Shown piece after piece: positions 51,836-63,100 of a stretch of DNA of 64,000 nucleotides. A model generated the notes under the pieces. The model did no database searches, had not been told where the DNA came from, and was given only the letters and a program-made list of their open reading frames with translations. This DNA is from Fulvivirga sp. M361 (GTDB taxonomy: Bacteria > Bacteroidota > Bacteroidia > Cytophagales > Cyclobacteriaceae): NCBI RefSeq assembly GCF_007097395.1, contig NZ_VKDC01000047.1:32621-96620 (forward strand). Reading direction: 5' to 3'. Each line of letters begins with the position of its first letter. Positions within the stretch are counted from its first letter, which is position 1. A program made the translations under genes and the position numbers.

Positions 51836-52462
51836 AAGTCCCTTTTTGTAAGCCTTGGTGATGAGTTCAGCGGTATTTTTAGCCCCCAGTTTGTAGAGTA
51901 AATTTTTCCTATGGGTTTCAACCGTGTTTTTACTGATAAAGAGTTTTTTTGCGATTTCCTGTGTGGTAAGCCCCAGGGTAATGCTTTCTAAAACTTCTGA
52001 TTCACGTTGTGAAAGCTTATCATCTACCTGGAAGCGTCTTTCTTTTTTCATGAACGTATCAAGCAACGTATTTCTTACTTCTTTGCCAATGTAGTTCTCC
52101 CCTGATTCGATCATATGTAATGCGGCCACCAGCTCGTCTTTTCCCGTATTTTTTAAAATATATCCACTGGCCCCTGTTTTCAATAATCCTGAAATAAAAT
52201 TACGGTCGTTATGCATCGAAAGGCCCAGCACCTTGATGCTTGAGTTCTTTTTTAAGATCTCTCTTGTGGCTTCTATTCCGTCCATTTCAGGCATGCTTAC
52301 ATCCATGATCACGACATCAGCCTGGGTATCTTTACACATTTCTACAATTTCCTTTCCATTCGTGGCCTCGCCAATTACTTCCACATCATCAATTTCCTCG
52401 AGCATAGATTTCAAACCATCAATAAACATCTGGTGGTCATCTGCGATAAGTACTTTGATCAT
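51827..52462 (-). CDS. NarL/FixJ-type response regulator
   Basis: 211 residues. The receiver domain has Asp8/Asp9 and phospho-acceptor Asp54 (VVIMDVSMPEMDG), Ser82/Lys104 equivalents (GLSMHND, YILKN), and a LuxR-type HTH (LSQRESEVLESITLGLTTQEIAKKLFISKNTVETHRKNLLYKLGAKN). No histidine kinase is adjacent; the nearest in this window is the HisKA_3 kinase at 34053-38186. Its 3' end overlaps the operator of the sugar-kinase operon, which makes it a candidate regulator of that locus, not proven. Confidence 0.95.
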   Translation of the reverse strand: MIKVLIADDHQMFIDGLKSMLEEIDDVEVIGEATNGKEIVEMCKDTQADVVIMDVSMPEMDGIEATREILKKNSSIKVLGLSMHNDRNFISGLLKTGASGYILKNTGKDELVAALHMIESGENYIGKEVRNTLLDTFMKKERRFQVDDKLSQRESEVLESITLGLTTQEIAKKLFISKNTVETHRKNLLYKLGAKNTAELITKAYKKGLIQ

Positions 52463-52910
52463 TTGAGTCCTCCTTTTTTAAAAATTCAATCACCGGTAAC
52501 AGGCTGCATTATGATTTCCAATACTCTTGCCAGTTAGCATGCAGTAAGAGAAAGTGTAAAGCTTTAATTACTTAACTGGTAGTTGTTTACTAAAGTTTGT
52601 ATTGTTCAGGTAGATACAAAAAACCGATAAAACACTAAGTTGTACAACTCAAAACCCGGAAAATATGATTGGCATGTAAGGTCAATTGTGTCAACAGGGT
52701 TGTTTGCCTGTTTATCTATGAGATTGGTCTTCAATTATATAGTAAACAGTAAATAGATATGAAAATTTTTCCTAATGTTGATGAAACCACTAAAATGCTA
52801 CCTTGAAAAGCCTGATGACATAACTATTCCGATCTTTGTGGTAGTAAAACTTCATATATATAGTGCTTTTGTCATGATTTTCAAATTGTTTCATCAAACC
52901 TCCCACAACA
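52463..52910. other. Divergent gene-free region with a palindrome
   Basis: 448 bases between the response regulator and the DUF1349 gene, AT-rich. A perfect 12-bp palindrome AGTTGTACAACT lies at 52637-52648. No gene or terminator is seen. It presumably holds both promoters. Confidence 0.4.
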
Positions 52911-53627
52911 ATGTTTAAGATTTTTCCTTTCATAGTATTTGCCATGACTATGGCCTGTAAAAACAATTCGGACCAGGCGGATCAGCCTAAAGACCGTCTC
53001 CTTGAAATGGATCAAACGAAAAACGACCTTTTAATGCTTAGCAATTCAGACTCAAATACATTCCAATGGCTGAATGAACCGGAGGAATTTGAGATGATTG
53101 AAAACATCTTACGTATAGAGGCCGTAAAAGGAACGGACTTTTTCAATAATCCGGAAGATGGATCAATTACCGCGACGGCCCCATTTCTCTACCAGGAGGT
53201 GACTGGCGATTTTGTTGCTACTGCTCTTGTAAAACCGGATTTTGCATCAGTTTGGAATGCAGGAGTAATTATGGTTCATATTGACAGTACCCACTGGATC
53301 AAGTTTGCTTTTGAATACTCAGATGCAACAGGCAAGAGTATTGTTTCAGTAGTCACTAATGAGGTTTCTGACGATGCAAACGGGGTTATACTCAGTGCAT
53401 ATGATAAGATATGGCTGAGGATCATCAGAAAACGAGATATTTATGCTCTGCACTGGTCAAAAGACGGCAAAGAATATAAAATGGCAAGATTATCGTCCTT
53501 ACCACCTGCTCAGACCGTGAAAGTAGGAATAGAGGCCCAATGCCCCGTTGGTAAAGCGGCCATACATGAGTTTCTTTACTTCTCAGTCGAAAATAAAACC
53601 ATTAAAGACCTTAGGAAAGGAGCGTAA
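52911..53627 (+). CDS. DUF1349 lipoprotein (concanavalin A-like fold)
   Basis: 238 residues. The lipobox is in FAMTMAC (Cys16), followed by KNNSDQ. From about residue 55 the sequence matches the DUF1349/regulation-of-enolase-like domain (LRIEAVKGTDFFNNPEDGSITATAPFLYQEVTGDFVATALVKPDFASVWNAGVIMVHIDSTHWIKFAFE). These have a concanavalin A-like jelly roll and are thought to bind sugar or related ligands. The last base touches the next gene, so they form an operon. Confidence 0.85.
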   Translation: MFKIFPFIVFAMTMACKNNSDQADQPKDRLLEMDQTKNDLLMLSNSDSNTFQWLNEPEEFEMIENILRIEAVKGTDFFNNPEDGSITATAPFLYQEVTGDFVATALVKPDFASVWNAGVIMVHIDSTHWIKFAFEYSDATGKSIVSVVTNEVSDDANGVILSAYDKIWLRIIRKRDIYALHWSKDGKEYKMARLSSLPPAQTVKVGIEAQCPVGKAAIHEFLYFSVENKTIKDLRKGA

Positions 53628-53654
53628 ATGCAGTGGCCGGAGGAAAAAATAGAA

Positions 53655-54611
53655 ATGAATTACAAAAAAGTTATGATCAACACGTTAAAAACGCAACTAT
53701 TACTATTCACATGTGTATGTTTTATGGCCTGTATGATGGGGTGCAATGCATCCAATGAAACACTCACCGTCGCCACCTATACCTATGCCACTAACAACAG
53801 AATTGACAACATAAAACCGTTCTCTCAAGGAGTCAAAGAGTTGCTTGACCAACCTACAGAAACGAAAAGCTATCCGGGAGTCGCTGAATTGTTGGAAGCC
53901 ATAAAAGAAGGAGAGGTAGATATCGCATTTATCAATACACTCGGATATCTGTTACTGGCGATAGACAATGAAGCAGCAGTTCCGGTGGCCGCACTCGAGG
54001 TAGACCCTTCATTCATTGATAATTACAAGTCTGTAATAGTAGCGCGTAAAGACAGAGACGTAAAAGGACCTGAAGATTTAAATAATGAAAAATCATCATT
54101 GTCTTTCACATTTGTGAGTGAAACCTCTACTTCTGGAAATTTAGTGCCGCGTTTATTTTTGAGCTCATTGGGTATCATTTCTCCTGAGAAAGATTTTAAG
54201 AATGTAACCTATGGAGGTGATCACGAAAGTACATTTCGCAAACTTTTAAACAATGAAACAGATGTATGCGCATTGGGCAGCGCTACTTTTTTTAGTATGA
54301 CCCAAAAAGACTCTTCCATCATGAAAGAAGTAGACTTGCTTTGGATCTCTCCTGAGATACCGTTAGGGCCTGTACTACTCAGTAAAAAGCTTCCTTCAGC
54401 AAAAAGAAAACGGATAAGTGACTTTTTGCTAACACTTGACAGTACAGATCCTATGGCCTTTAATGGTATTAAAGGTGGATGGTCAGAAGCTAAACATGCC
54501 ACGAGATTCATCCCCATCTCTGACAAATATTATAACTCACTGCGCCATTACGGACAAAATAGTGCTGACATATTGCATATTTTGAGTCCCGGACCAGCAC
54601 AGAAAAATTAA
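53655..54611 (+). CDS. PhnD/SsuA-type substrate-binding lipoprotein without a transporter
   Basis: 318 residues from the ATG at 53655, with GGAGG 13 bases before it. An ATG at 53628 also has a good site (GGAG, 5-base spacing) and cannot be ruled out, but it would put an acidic leader before the signal. The lipobox lies in ACMMGC. The two-lobe PBP pattern LTVATYTYATNN, EVDIAFINTLGY, VIVARKDRDVKGPEDL, FVSETSTSGNLVPRLFL and DVCALGS is that of phosphonate/phosphite-type binding proteins (PhnD). No permease or ATPase is nearby, so it may act as a sensor or in surface binding. The gene starts right after the DUF1349 stop. Confidence 0.85.
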   Translation: MNYKKVMINTLKTQLLLFTCVCFMACMMGCNASNETLTVATYTYATNNRIDNIKPFSQGVKELLDQPTETKSYPGVAELLEAIKEGEVDIAFINTLGYLLLAIDNEAAVPVAALEVDPSFIDNYKSVIVARKDRDVKGPEDLNNEKSSLSFTFVSETSTSGNLVPRLFLSSLGIISPEKDFKNVTYGGDHESTFRKLLNNETDVCALGSATFFSMTQKDSSIMKEVDLLWISPEIPLGPVLLSKKLPSAKRKRISDFLLTLDSTDPMAFNGIKGGWSEAKHATRFIPISDKYYNSLRHYGQNSADILHILSPGPAQKN

Positions 54612-54666
54612 ATGAACCAGGCGATGAATGTAGGTTTGATACTCCAATGAAATAGTTAAACTTAAG

Positions 54667-56073
54667 ATGAGCAACGATAAATATTCCCTCCAAAAATCAA
54701 TGTACCGGCAGGTAACTGATAAGGACCTTTTCCATCAGACACATAAGTACGCTATGGATTACCTGGATAATGTCTTTGACCGTGAGGTATACCCATCAGA
54801 GGGATCTTTGGCTAAGCTGGAGGCTTTTGACACAGCCATTCCTGAGAGTAGAGGGGATGCTGCTCAAATAATTAAGCTCCTTCACGAAAACGGAAGCCCA
54901 AATACTGTAGCTCAATTGGGGGGGCGTTATTTTGGATTTGTAAATGGCAGTGCCCTTCCTGTAACCCTGGCAGCTAAGCAACTTGCCACATTTTATGATC
55001 AAAATGCCGGTATGACTGTAATTTCTCCATTAGCAGCAAAGTTGGAAGAGGTGGTGATCCGTTGGCTTCAGATGCTTTTTGGTTTACCAACTTCAACAGC
55101 AGTGGGCTTTGTAAGTGGAACAGCCTCTGCCAATATCTGTGGTCTGGCTGCCGCCCGGCATCGACTGCTACTTAACCAGGGTTGGAATGTCAATAAAAGA
55201 GGGTTACAGGGGGCACCGCAACTTAGAGTTGTTGCCGGCAAGGAAATTCATGCTACCATTTTTAAGGCATTGGCAATACTTGGATTAGGCCATGATATTA
55301 TTGAGTGGGTGGATGTTGACGACCAAGGGAGACTGATGGTAGAAAAATTACCTCAGTTGGATGACCGAACGATTGTCATTCTTCAGGCCGGCAATGTGAA
55401 CAGCGGTTCATTTGATCCATTTGATGAGATCTGTGATCTGGCTGCCAGGACTGGTTCCTGGGTGCATATTGATGGGGCTTTTGGCTTGTGGGCACAAACG
55501 TCCGGTGAACTCAGGCATTTGACCAAAGGTATTGAGAAAGCCCATTCATGGTCGGTGGATGCCCATAAAACGTTGAATGCACCCTATGATAGTGGGATAG
55601 CCATGTGTGTAGATGAAGAAGCCATGGGCTCCGCTTTACACATGACAGGAGCTTATATTATGAGCGAAGGAGGGCGTGAGGGGCTTTATTTTACCCCCGA
55701 AATGTCCAGAAGAGCACGTATCATCGAGCTTTGGGCGGCCCTTAAATATCTTGGCAGGGCCGGTATAGATGAATTAGTGTATGGCCTTCATCAAAGGGCG
55801 CTCCAATTTGCCGGTCAGATCGGGACGGTTCATGGATTAAACGTGCCTAATGAAGTGTGTTTTAATCAGGTGCTGCTTCATTGTTCATCTGATGAGCTTA
55901 CAGTTCGGTTAATGGAGCAAGTACAGCAGCTTCGGACCTGTTGGGTTGGGGGTTCTTCATGGAAAGGGCGTAAAGTTATTCGTGTAAGTGTTTGCTCATG
56001 GGCCACGACAGAAAGTGACATTACCAGGGCAGTGGCCTCTTTTGATCAGGCGTTGAAAATGATCACTTCCTGA
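54667..56073 (+). CDS. PLP-dependent amino acid decarboxylase (group II)
   Basis: 468 residues. The PLP lysine is Lys301 in SVDAHKTLNAPYDSG; the ring-stacking His195 is in GKEIHATIFKA and Asp269 in WVHIDGAFG. This is the aromatic-amino-acid/glutamate/histidine decarboxylase group (type II fold I). Active-site sequence does not settle whether it is a decarboxylase of an aromatic or another amino acid, and some relatives are aldehyde synthases. It follows the PhnD-like gene by 55 bases on the same strand. A biogenic amine as its product is inferred only. Confidence 0.88.
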   Translation: MSNDKYSLQKSMYRQVTDKDLFHQTHKYAMDYLDNVFDREVYPSEGSLAKLEAFDTAIPESRGDAAQIIKLLHENGSPNTVAQLGGRYFGFVNGSALPVTLAAKQLATFYDQNAGMTVISPLAAKLEEVVIRWLQMLFGLPTSTAVGFVSGTASANICGLAAARHRLLLNQGWNVNKRGLQGAPQLRVVAGKEIHATIFKALAILGLGHDIIEWVDVDDQGRLMVEKLPQLDDRTIVILQAGNVNSGSFDPFDEICDLAARTGSWVHIDGAFGLWAQTSGELRHLTKGIEKAHSWSVDAHKTLNAPYDSGIAMCVDEEAMGSALHMTGAYIMSEGGREGLYFTPEMSRRARIIELWAALKYLGRAGIDELVYGLHQRALQFAGQIGTVHGLNVPNEVCFNQVLLHCSSDELTVRLMEQVQQLRTCWVGGSSWKGRKVIRVSVCSWATTESDITRAVASFDQALKMITS

Positions 56074-56146
56074 TAAAGGATTATAACCACCCTTACGAAT
56101 TTGTGCCCTTTTTAAATCTAATTAAATCATTGAAAATGAGTATATT

Positions 56147-56449
56147 ATGTATGTAATCCAATGGAAGTATAAGGTAAAGCCTGAGGAAACGGCGAAATTT
56201 GAGCGTGAATATGGGGCGGAAGGGGCCTGGTCCGGGTTATTTAACCAATCCAAAGATTATTTGGGTTCTTATCTATATAAAAGCGAGGAAGAAAAACACA
56301 GTTATCTCCTTGTTGATACCTGGACAGATAAAGGAGCCTATGAGAAGTTCAGACAGTTGAACAAGGAGATTTATAACAGGCTGAGTCTAAAGTTTGAGGG
56401 CCTGTATGATGTAGAAGAAAGAGGTGGAACTTATTTTACCATTGCATAA
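56147..56449 (+). CDS. Small ABM-like (dimeric alpha-beta barrel) protein
   Basis: 100 residues. MYVIQWKYKVKPEETAKFEREYG is the first strand-helix unit of the dimeric alpha-beta barrel, and SYLLVDTWTDKGAYEKFRQ the second. It recalls small ABM or monooxygenase-like proteins, but no catalytic residue can be named. It follows the decarboxylase by 73 bases and may be in the same transcript. Confidence 0.7.
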   Translation: MYVIQWKYKVKPEETAKFEREYGAEGAWSGLFNQSKDYLGSYLYKSEEEKHSYLLVDTWTDKGAYEKFRQLNKEIYNRLSLKFEGLYDVEERGGTYFTIA

Positions 56450-56588
56450 TGTAACTCCCGATCGTTTTGTAGAGGAATGGTTGCGACAAGTTAATTAGAC
56501 AACTATACTAAATGTTAGGACACTTGAGTATTGTGCCCTTTAATCAAAGATGGGCAGATACTAAAATGAAGGTGTCCATTGGAAACTC

Positions 56589-56653
56589 GTTGAGTCTGTT
56601 TGGCAGGTAAAAAGCACCCATTTACCTGTTGATACTCAGACTCAACTTTTTTT
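56589..56653 (+). terminator. Long bipartite hairpin with T-run (terminator)
   Basis: A 10-bp outer stem (56589-56598 with 56637-56646) and an 8-bp inner stem (56604-56611 with 56621-56628) are followed by seven T. It lies 140 bases after the ABM-like gene stop. It probably ends the 52.9-56.4 kb operon. Confidence 0.8.
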
Positions 56654-57176
56654 ATTGATTCGCGCGAGTGAGTTAGTGAGACGTTTAGGTTCTTCCTTTC
56701 ATTATTGTCATAAAACGAAAATTTTATTACACAAGTACTTATTGTTAAATCTTAGCATGTTTATTAAACAGTTAATTGTACTTAATTGCAATTAATTGTA
56801 TTATTTATAAAATCTTACTGATCTCCTCTAACCTCTTAATATCTAGTCTTCTAACCACATATTTTGGGCGTTTTTCCGATGGGTAACCCGTGAGAAAGCC
56901 TTTTTTGGCTCGTTGAATCGTTAAAACGCTTTCACAGGTTTGAAAAGGAAGCTAAAGCCCTTTATAAATATTCATTTAGGTTGAAAATCGCATTGAGATA
57001 GAGAATAATGCTAAATTGACAAGCATCGTATCTGTTCTTCGAACTAATTTTGATGTCCTTCTAAATAGGAATTTTTTTAGTGACATTTTTTAATAAAACA
57101 TTTTTAGTTGTCATACATGGTTTTTGGTCTTGTTTAAATTTTTTACCCGGACCCAAAGCCCCAAAATCCATAAAAG
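56654..57176. other. AT-rich leader region of the giant surface protein gene
   Basis: Over 500 AT-rich bases with direct copies of TTAATTG/CAATTAA words around 56770-56805. No coding frame. It probably holds the promoter and a long 5' leader of the gene at 57177. Confidence 0.4.
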
Positions 57177-60100
57177 ATGAAAAGTATAGTTCGGCTGTGT
57201 ATTAAAGGTGCGTTATGTTCCTTGCTTTGTGTTTTTTCTTCCTTTAAGAGCATACCTAAAGAAAATATCAACTCTGAAGTCAAGTCTGTGTCTAAGAGTT
57301 TGAACGATTCTGATGCTTTTAACATCAGGAGCGGTACCACTTACAAAGTAGGAAGTTATACTGATCCTGTCGCACCTTTAGAGACCTGCGTTGTAACGCA
57401 TTGGGAGGAAAATTTTAATGATCTAAGTAACGGTACCCGGGTCGATACCGGTCCTACTGCCTGGACGAGGAGTATTGCCGGGACCAGTCTTGACAATGAC
57501 GATCATGCCGAGGTGCGTGGTAATCGTTTTTCAATCAATGATACGGATGGTGAGATCAAATGGGCTTCTGAAGTGATTGATATTTCAGGAGCTGGTAAGG
57601 TTAACATTTCTATTGATTTACGCTCAGAAGGACCTCTTGAGAATGCGGATTATATCAGGGCATTTTATAAAGTAAATGGGGGTCCTGAAACTATGCTGCA
57701 AAACGGTTCGCAAATCAATCTTTTTGATCCCGTCACTGCTACTGCCAATGAAATAAGTGGCAATACATTGCAGGTCGTGGTACGGGCCAGGAATTCAGAA
57801 CATATCGAATTTTATACTTTTGATAATGTCAGACTATTTTCTGAATACACTCCCAGGGATATAATAGCTACAGGAGGAAATCTTACATGCAGCGTTTCTT
57901 CCATCAGCCTTACGGCCAACTCAGCCATATCAGGGGTCACCTATCGTTGGATCGGTCCCGGAGGCTTTTCATCCAATCAACAGAATCCCTCTGTAAGCGT
58001 TGCAGGTAAATATACAGTTACGGCTACTATTCCCGGGTCTGGCGGCTGCACATTGACTAAAAGTGTGTTGGTTACCGATTTTAAGGGAGAGAAAGTTTGG
58101 GAAGAACCCTTTGATCTGGCTGACGGAACCTCAGCAGATGCAGGTAACACTGCGTGGTCCACCAGCATAGTACCTATCCAGGATGTTGGTGGCGCGGGAG
58201 ATGTTTTTTTCGAAGTTCAGGCACAGGAATTCTATGCTTTCAATCTGGATGGTGAAGGAATATGGACTTCGGAAACGATCGACATCAGTAATGCCGGCAA
58301 CGTCATTGTTTCGTTAAATGCACAAGGCTTCGGAGGTCTGGACGGTAATTCAAGCTCAGATCAGTACGATTACTTCCGTGTTTTTTATGTCCTCGATGGC
58401 GGATCGGAAACAAGCATTGCAAGTTTTGATGGCGAACTTCCTTTTACAGCTATTCAGTCCACAGGTACTATTTCAGGAAATACGCTTAAAATTGTTTTAA
58501 GAATTAAAAACACAGGCCTGGAGGAGTCCTATACTTTTGACAAAGTAAGTGTGTTTTCCGAATATGATTTAGGGCTTAATGCCACTGGTGGTAGCTTGTC
58601 CTGCGAAGCCGATGTTACGCTTGCCGCAAACTCTACTGCTTCTGGTGTTACATACGATTGGACGGGACCGAATGGATTTTCTTCCAGCCTGCAAAATCCG
58701 GTAGTTTCCGCCGCCGGGACCTATACCGTGACGGCCACCACATCGAATGGTTGTTCGGAATCTGCTTCAGTGGAGGTAACTGCGGCTACAAACCAAACGG
58801 AGACTATCTGGTATGAGAAATTTGCAGGTCTGGCCCACGGTACTACAGTGGATAATGGATCGACCGCCTGGTCCATTCAAAATGAAAAGGGCACCTTTAA
58901 AGTGGCCAATAGCCAAATTGAAATATCGGACAATGATCAGGAAGGTGTCTGGCGTTCTGAGCAAATTAATATTTCCGGTAAGGCCTCAGTCAGTGCATCT
59001 GTGGAACTTAGCAGCAGCATATCCAGTGGTGAATCGTGGGAAGATTCAGATCACATAAAAGTGTTCTATAGGATAAATGGAGGAGCAGAAATTCCTTTTA
59101 AAGATGGCATCCATATAGGTAAGGGCGTAAACGATATTGCCACGGCCGATTGGTTAGTGGGTAATACGCTTCAAATCATTGTACGCGCAGTAACAACGCA
59201 TACCAGCGAGAAATACTTTTTTGACAGGGTGAAAATTAAGTCCAATACGAGTGCTGGACTAAATGTCACCGCCACGGCCAGCGGTGTACTTACCTGTACA
59301 AACACGCAGGTTACACTGTCTACCAATGTTAGTGCTTCCGATGGAAGTTTTAGCTGGGTTGGCCCCGAAGGTTTTACCTCTACACAAGCAACTCCATCGG
59401 TCAGCGTGCCGGGCAATTATGCAGTTACTGTTACGAGCAGTTCAGTCTGTGGAGGTACGGCAATGGTTACTGTCAATGAGAATAGTAGCCCACCCAATGT
59501 TTCTGCTACAGGCGGAAGCCTTTCCTGTGAAGCTAACAGCAGTGTTACTCTTACAGCAAGCTCTACTACGCCTGGAGTTACCTACAGTTGGACGGGACCT
59601 GATGGTTTTTCTTCCAGTCAGCAAAACCCTGAAGTTTCTGTTGCGGGAACCTATACCGTTACTGCCACTACACCAGGAGGTTGTACGAAGTCCACGTCCG
59701 TAGAGGTAACTCCTCCTACAAACCAAACTGAAACTATCTGGTTCGAGAAATTTGCAGATCTGGCCCACGGCGCTACAGTGGATAATGGAGCGACTGCCTG
59801 GTCTATCCAAAATGAGAAAGGCATTTTTAAAGTGGCAGACAGTAAAATTAAAATATCCAATAATGATCAGGAAGGTGTCTGGCGTTCAGAACAAATTAAT
59901 ATTTCCGGCAAGGCCTCGGTCAGTGCATCTGTAGAACTTAGTAGCAGCATACTTAATGGTGATGAATGGGATGATCCGGATTATATAAAAGTGTTTTACA
60001 GCATAAACGGAGGGATGGAAATTCCTTTTCATAACGGCATCCATGTTGGTAAGGGTGTGAACGTTACTGCCACTGCTGATTGGTTGAAAGGGAACACCCT

Positions 60101-63100
60101 TCAAATCATTGTGCGGGCGGTAACGTCGACCGATGATGAAAGGTACTTTTTTGACAGGGTAAAAATTAAGTCTAATTCAAGTGCCGGATTAAATGTCACT
60201 GCCTCGGCTGATGGCATACTGACATGTACTAATACACAGGTTACCCTATCTACCAATATTAATTCTGCTGACGGAAGCTTCAGTTGGTTCGGCCCCAACG
60301 ATTTTACTTCTACCCAGGCAACCCCATCGGTCAGTGTGCCCGGTAATTATGTGGTTACAGTTACAGGCGCTTCAGGATGCGGAGGTACGGCAACCGTTAT
60401 GGTGGACCAGGACATTAGCAGACCCAATGTTTCGGCCACCGGAGGAAATCTTTCGTGTAGCGTGCCGTCGATTACGCTCACAGCAAGCTCCACCACTTCT
60501 GGCGTAACCTACAGTTGGGCAGGCCCTGGCGGTTTCACTTCCAGCGTACAGAACCCTGTGGTAAACGTTGTTGGAGAATATACGGTCACCGTAACCCGCA
60601 CCGGATCTACAAATGGTTGTACATCTTCTAAAACCGTGGTAGTGACCAGGGAAGAAGGATCAGAGATATGGGCAGAGTCGTTTGACCTGACAGATGGTAC
60701 CTCACAGGATAATGGTACTACCGCCTGGTCTACACAAATTACTCCTATCGAAGAGGTTGGCAACCCTGGGGATACCTTCTTTGAGGTAAGATCAAAAGAG
60801 TTTTATGTTTTCAACCTGGATGGTGAAGGGAAATGGACCTCTGAAACGATAGATATCAGTGATGCTGGTAATGTCACTATTTCGTTAAATGCGCAGGGCT
60901 TTGGAGATCTCAATAGTGATTCAAATGATAAAATGTATGATTATTTCCGGGTTTTTTACATGCTGGATGGTGGGGCGGAAACTAATATTGCCAGTTTTGA
61001 AGGTACGCTCCCTTTTACCTCTATTAAGTCCTCAGGCAATATTTCCGGAAGCTTCCTTAAAATCGTCTTAAGAATTAAGACCACCGGTCTGGATGAGCAT
61101 TATGTGTTCGATGATGTAATAGTCAGAGGCAGTACATCCGGCGGTGCAATTGATGTAACCGCATCGGTAAATGATGAGATCGATTGTGATACGCCAACGG
61201 TTACTTTGTCTGCCACGAGTACGGCAACTGGTGCTACTTACAGTTGGACCGGATCTGGCGGATTCACTTCTTCAGCGCAAAACCCAGTGGTTAATTCACC
61301 TGGTGAATATGTAGTTACGGCCACATCGTCAGTGGCAGGGTGTACAGGTACAGACACTGTTATCGTTGTGGGAAATACAACAGTTCCGGATGCTACCGCC
61401 AGTGTGAGTGGTGAGTTGACCTGTACTGTATCTAGTGTTTCGTTACAAGGCGCATCGACTACAGCAGGTGTTAGTTATGCCTGGAGTGGCCCTGAAAGCT
61501 TCACTTCCGTATTACAAAATCCTACCGTCGGTGCTCCCGGAACGTATACTTTGACGGTCACCGATACCCTCAACGGTTGTACCTCTTCAGCCCAGGTAGC
61601 AGTGGAACAGAACATTACTGCACCTGGAGCCACCGCCGGTGTAAGTGGCGAGTTGACCTGTGCCGTAACCAGTGTTTCGTTGCAAGGTACTTCAGCTGCG
61701 GCCAGCGTTAGCTATGCCTGGAGTGGTCCTGAAAGCTTTACTTCCGCATTACAAAATCCTTCCGTTAGTGCGCCGGGAAATTACATCTTGACAGTTACTG
61801 ATACCCTCAATGGCTGTACTTCTACCGCCCAGGTCGAGGTAGGGCAGGACATAACAGGACCACCTATACTTGCGGTATACGCGACCGGGACACTGACCTG
61901 TACAAATGCAAGTGTTTCAATCCTGGTTCAAACTCTTCCGTTTAGTTCTGTCAGCCTTAGTTATGTCTGGAGTGGTCCTAATGGCTTTACTTCAGTATTG
62001 AAAAACCCTGTGGTCACTGAACCTGGAATTTACGAGCTGGTAGCCACCAAATCGGCCAATGGCTGTACTTATACAGCGCAGGTTGAGGTAGAACAGAACA
62101 TTACTACACCTGGAGCTACAGCTGATGTAAGTGGCGAGCTGACGTGTGCCGTAACCAGTGTTTCATTACAAGGTACTTCGAATGCAGCTGGTGTCAGCTA
62201 TGCCTGGAGTGGCCCTGAAAGCTTCACTTCAGCGCTACAAAATCCTTCCGTCAGTGCGCCTGGAGCTTACACCTTGATAGTCACCGATACGCTCAACGGC
62301 TGTACCTCTTCAGCCGAGGTAGTAGTGGAACAGAACATTACTGCACCTGGTGCTACTGCCGGTGTAAGTGACGAGTTGACGTGTACCATGACCGGTGTTT
62401 CGTTACAAGGCGCTTCGGCTACAACTGGCGTTAGCTATGCCTGGAGCGGCCCTGGAAACTTCACTTCAGTGTTACAAAATCCTTCGGTTGGTGCCCCCGG
62501 AACTTACACCCTGACGATTACCGATCCTACCAATAGCTGTACTTCAACGGCCCAGGTGTTAGTAGAACAAAACATAACAGCACCAGGAGCAAATGCGAGC
62601 ATAAATGGGATTCTGGGTTGTCATCCGGAGGTTATATTAGAAGGTACGTCTTCTACAACGGGTGTTAGCTATGCCTGGAGTGGTCCTGATTTTAGTTCAG
62701 TCTTACAAAATCCTATAGTCGATGAACCGGGAACTTATGTATTAACAGTTACCAATCCTGCTAATGGTTGTACTTCAACTGCGCAGGTGTTGGTGGAACA
62801 GGTCAGTAATCCGATAAGTGCTACTGCCAGTGTAAATGGTGTACTTACATGTACCACAACGAGTGTTACATTACAAGGTACTTCTAATAACCCGCTGGCG
62901 GTTACTTATTCCTGGAAAGGGCCTGGGTCTTTTAGGGCTTCGGGACGAGTTGTTGAGGTGACCGAACCCGGAACTTACACGTTGACGGTTACCGAGCAGT
63001 CGTTGAATTCGTGTATGGCTGTTGATCAGGTGGTCGTAGAACAGAATATCACCGAACCTGGCGCTACTGCCGGTGTAAGTAATGAATTGACCTGTGCTAC

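Noticed and set aside
57143..61071. Several 60-146 codon frames on both strands inside the giant gene
   Set aside because: They are shadows of the main frame and repeat with the same period as its modules.
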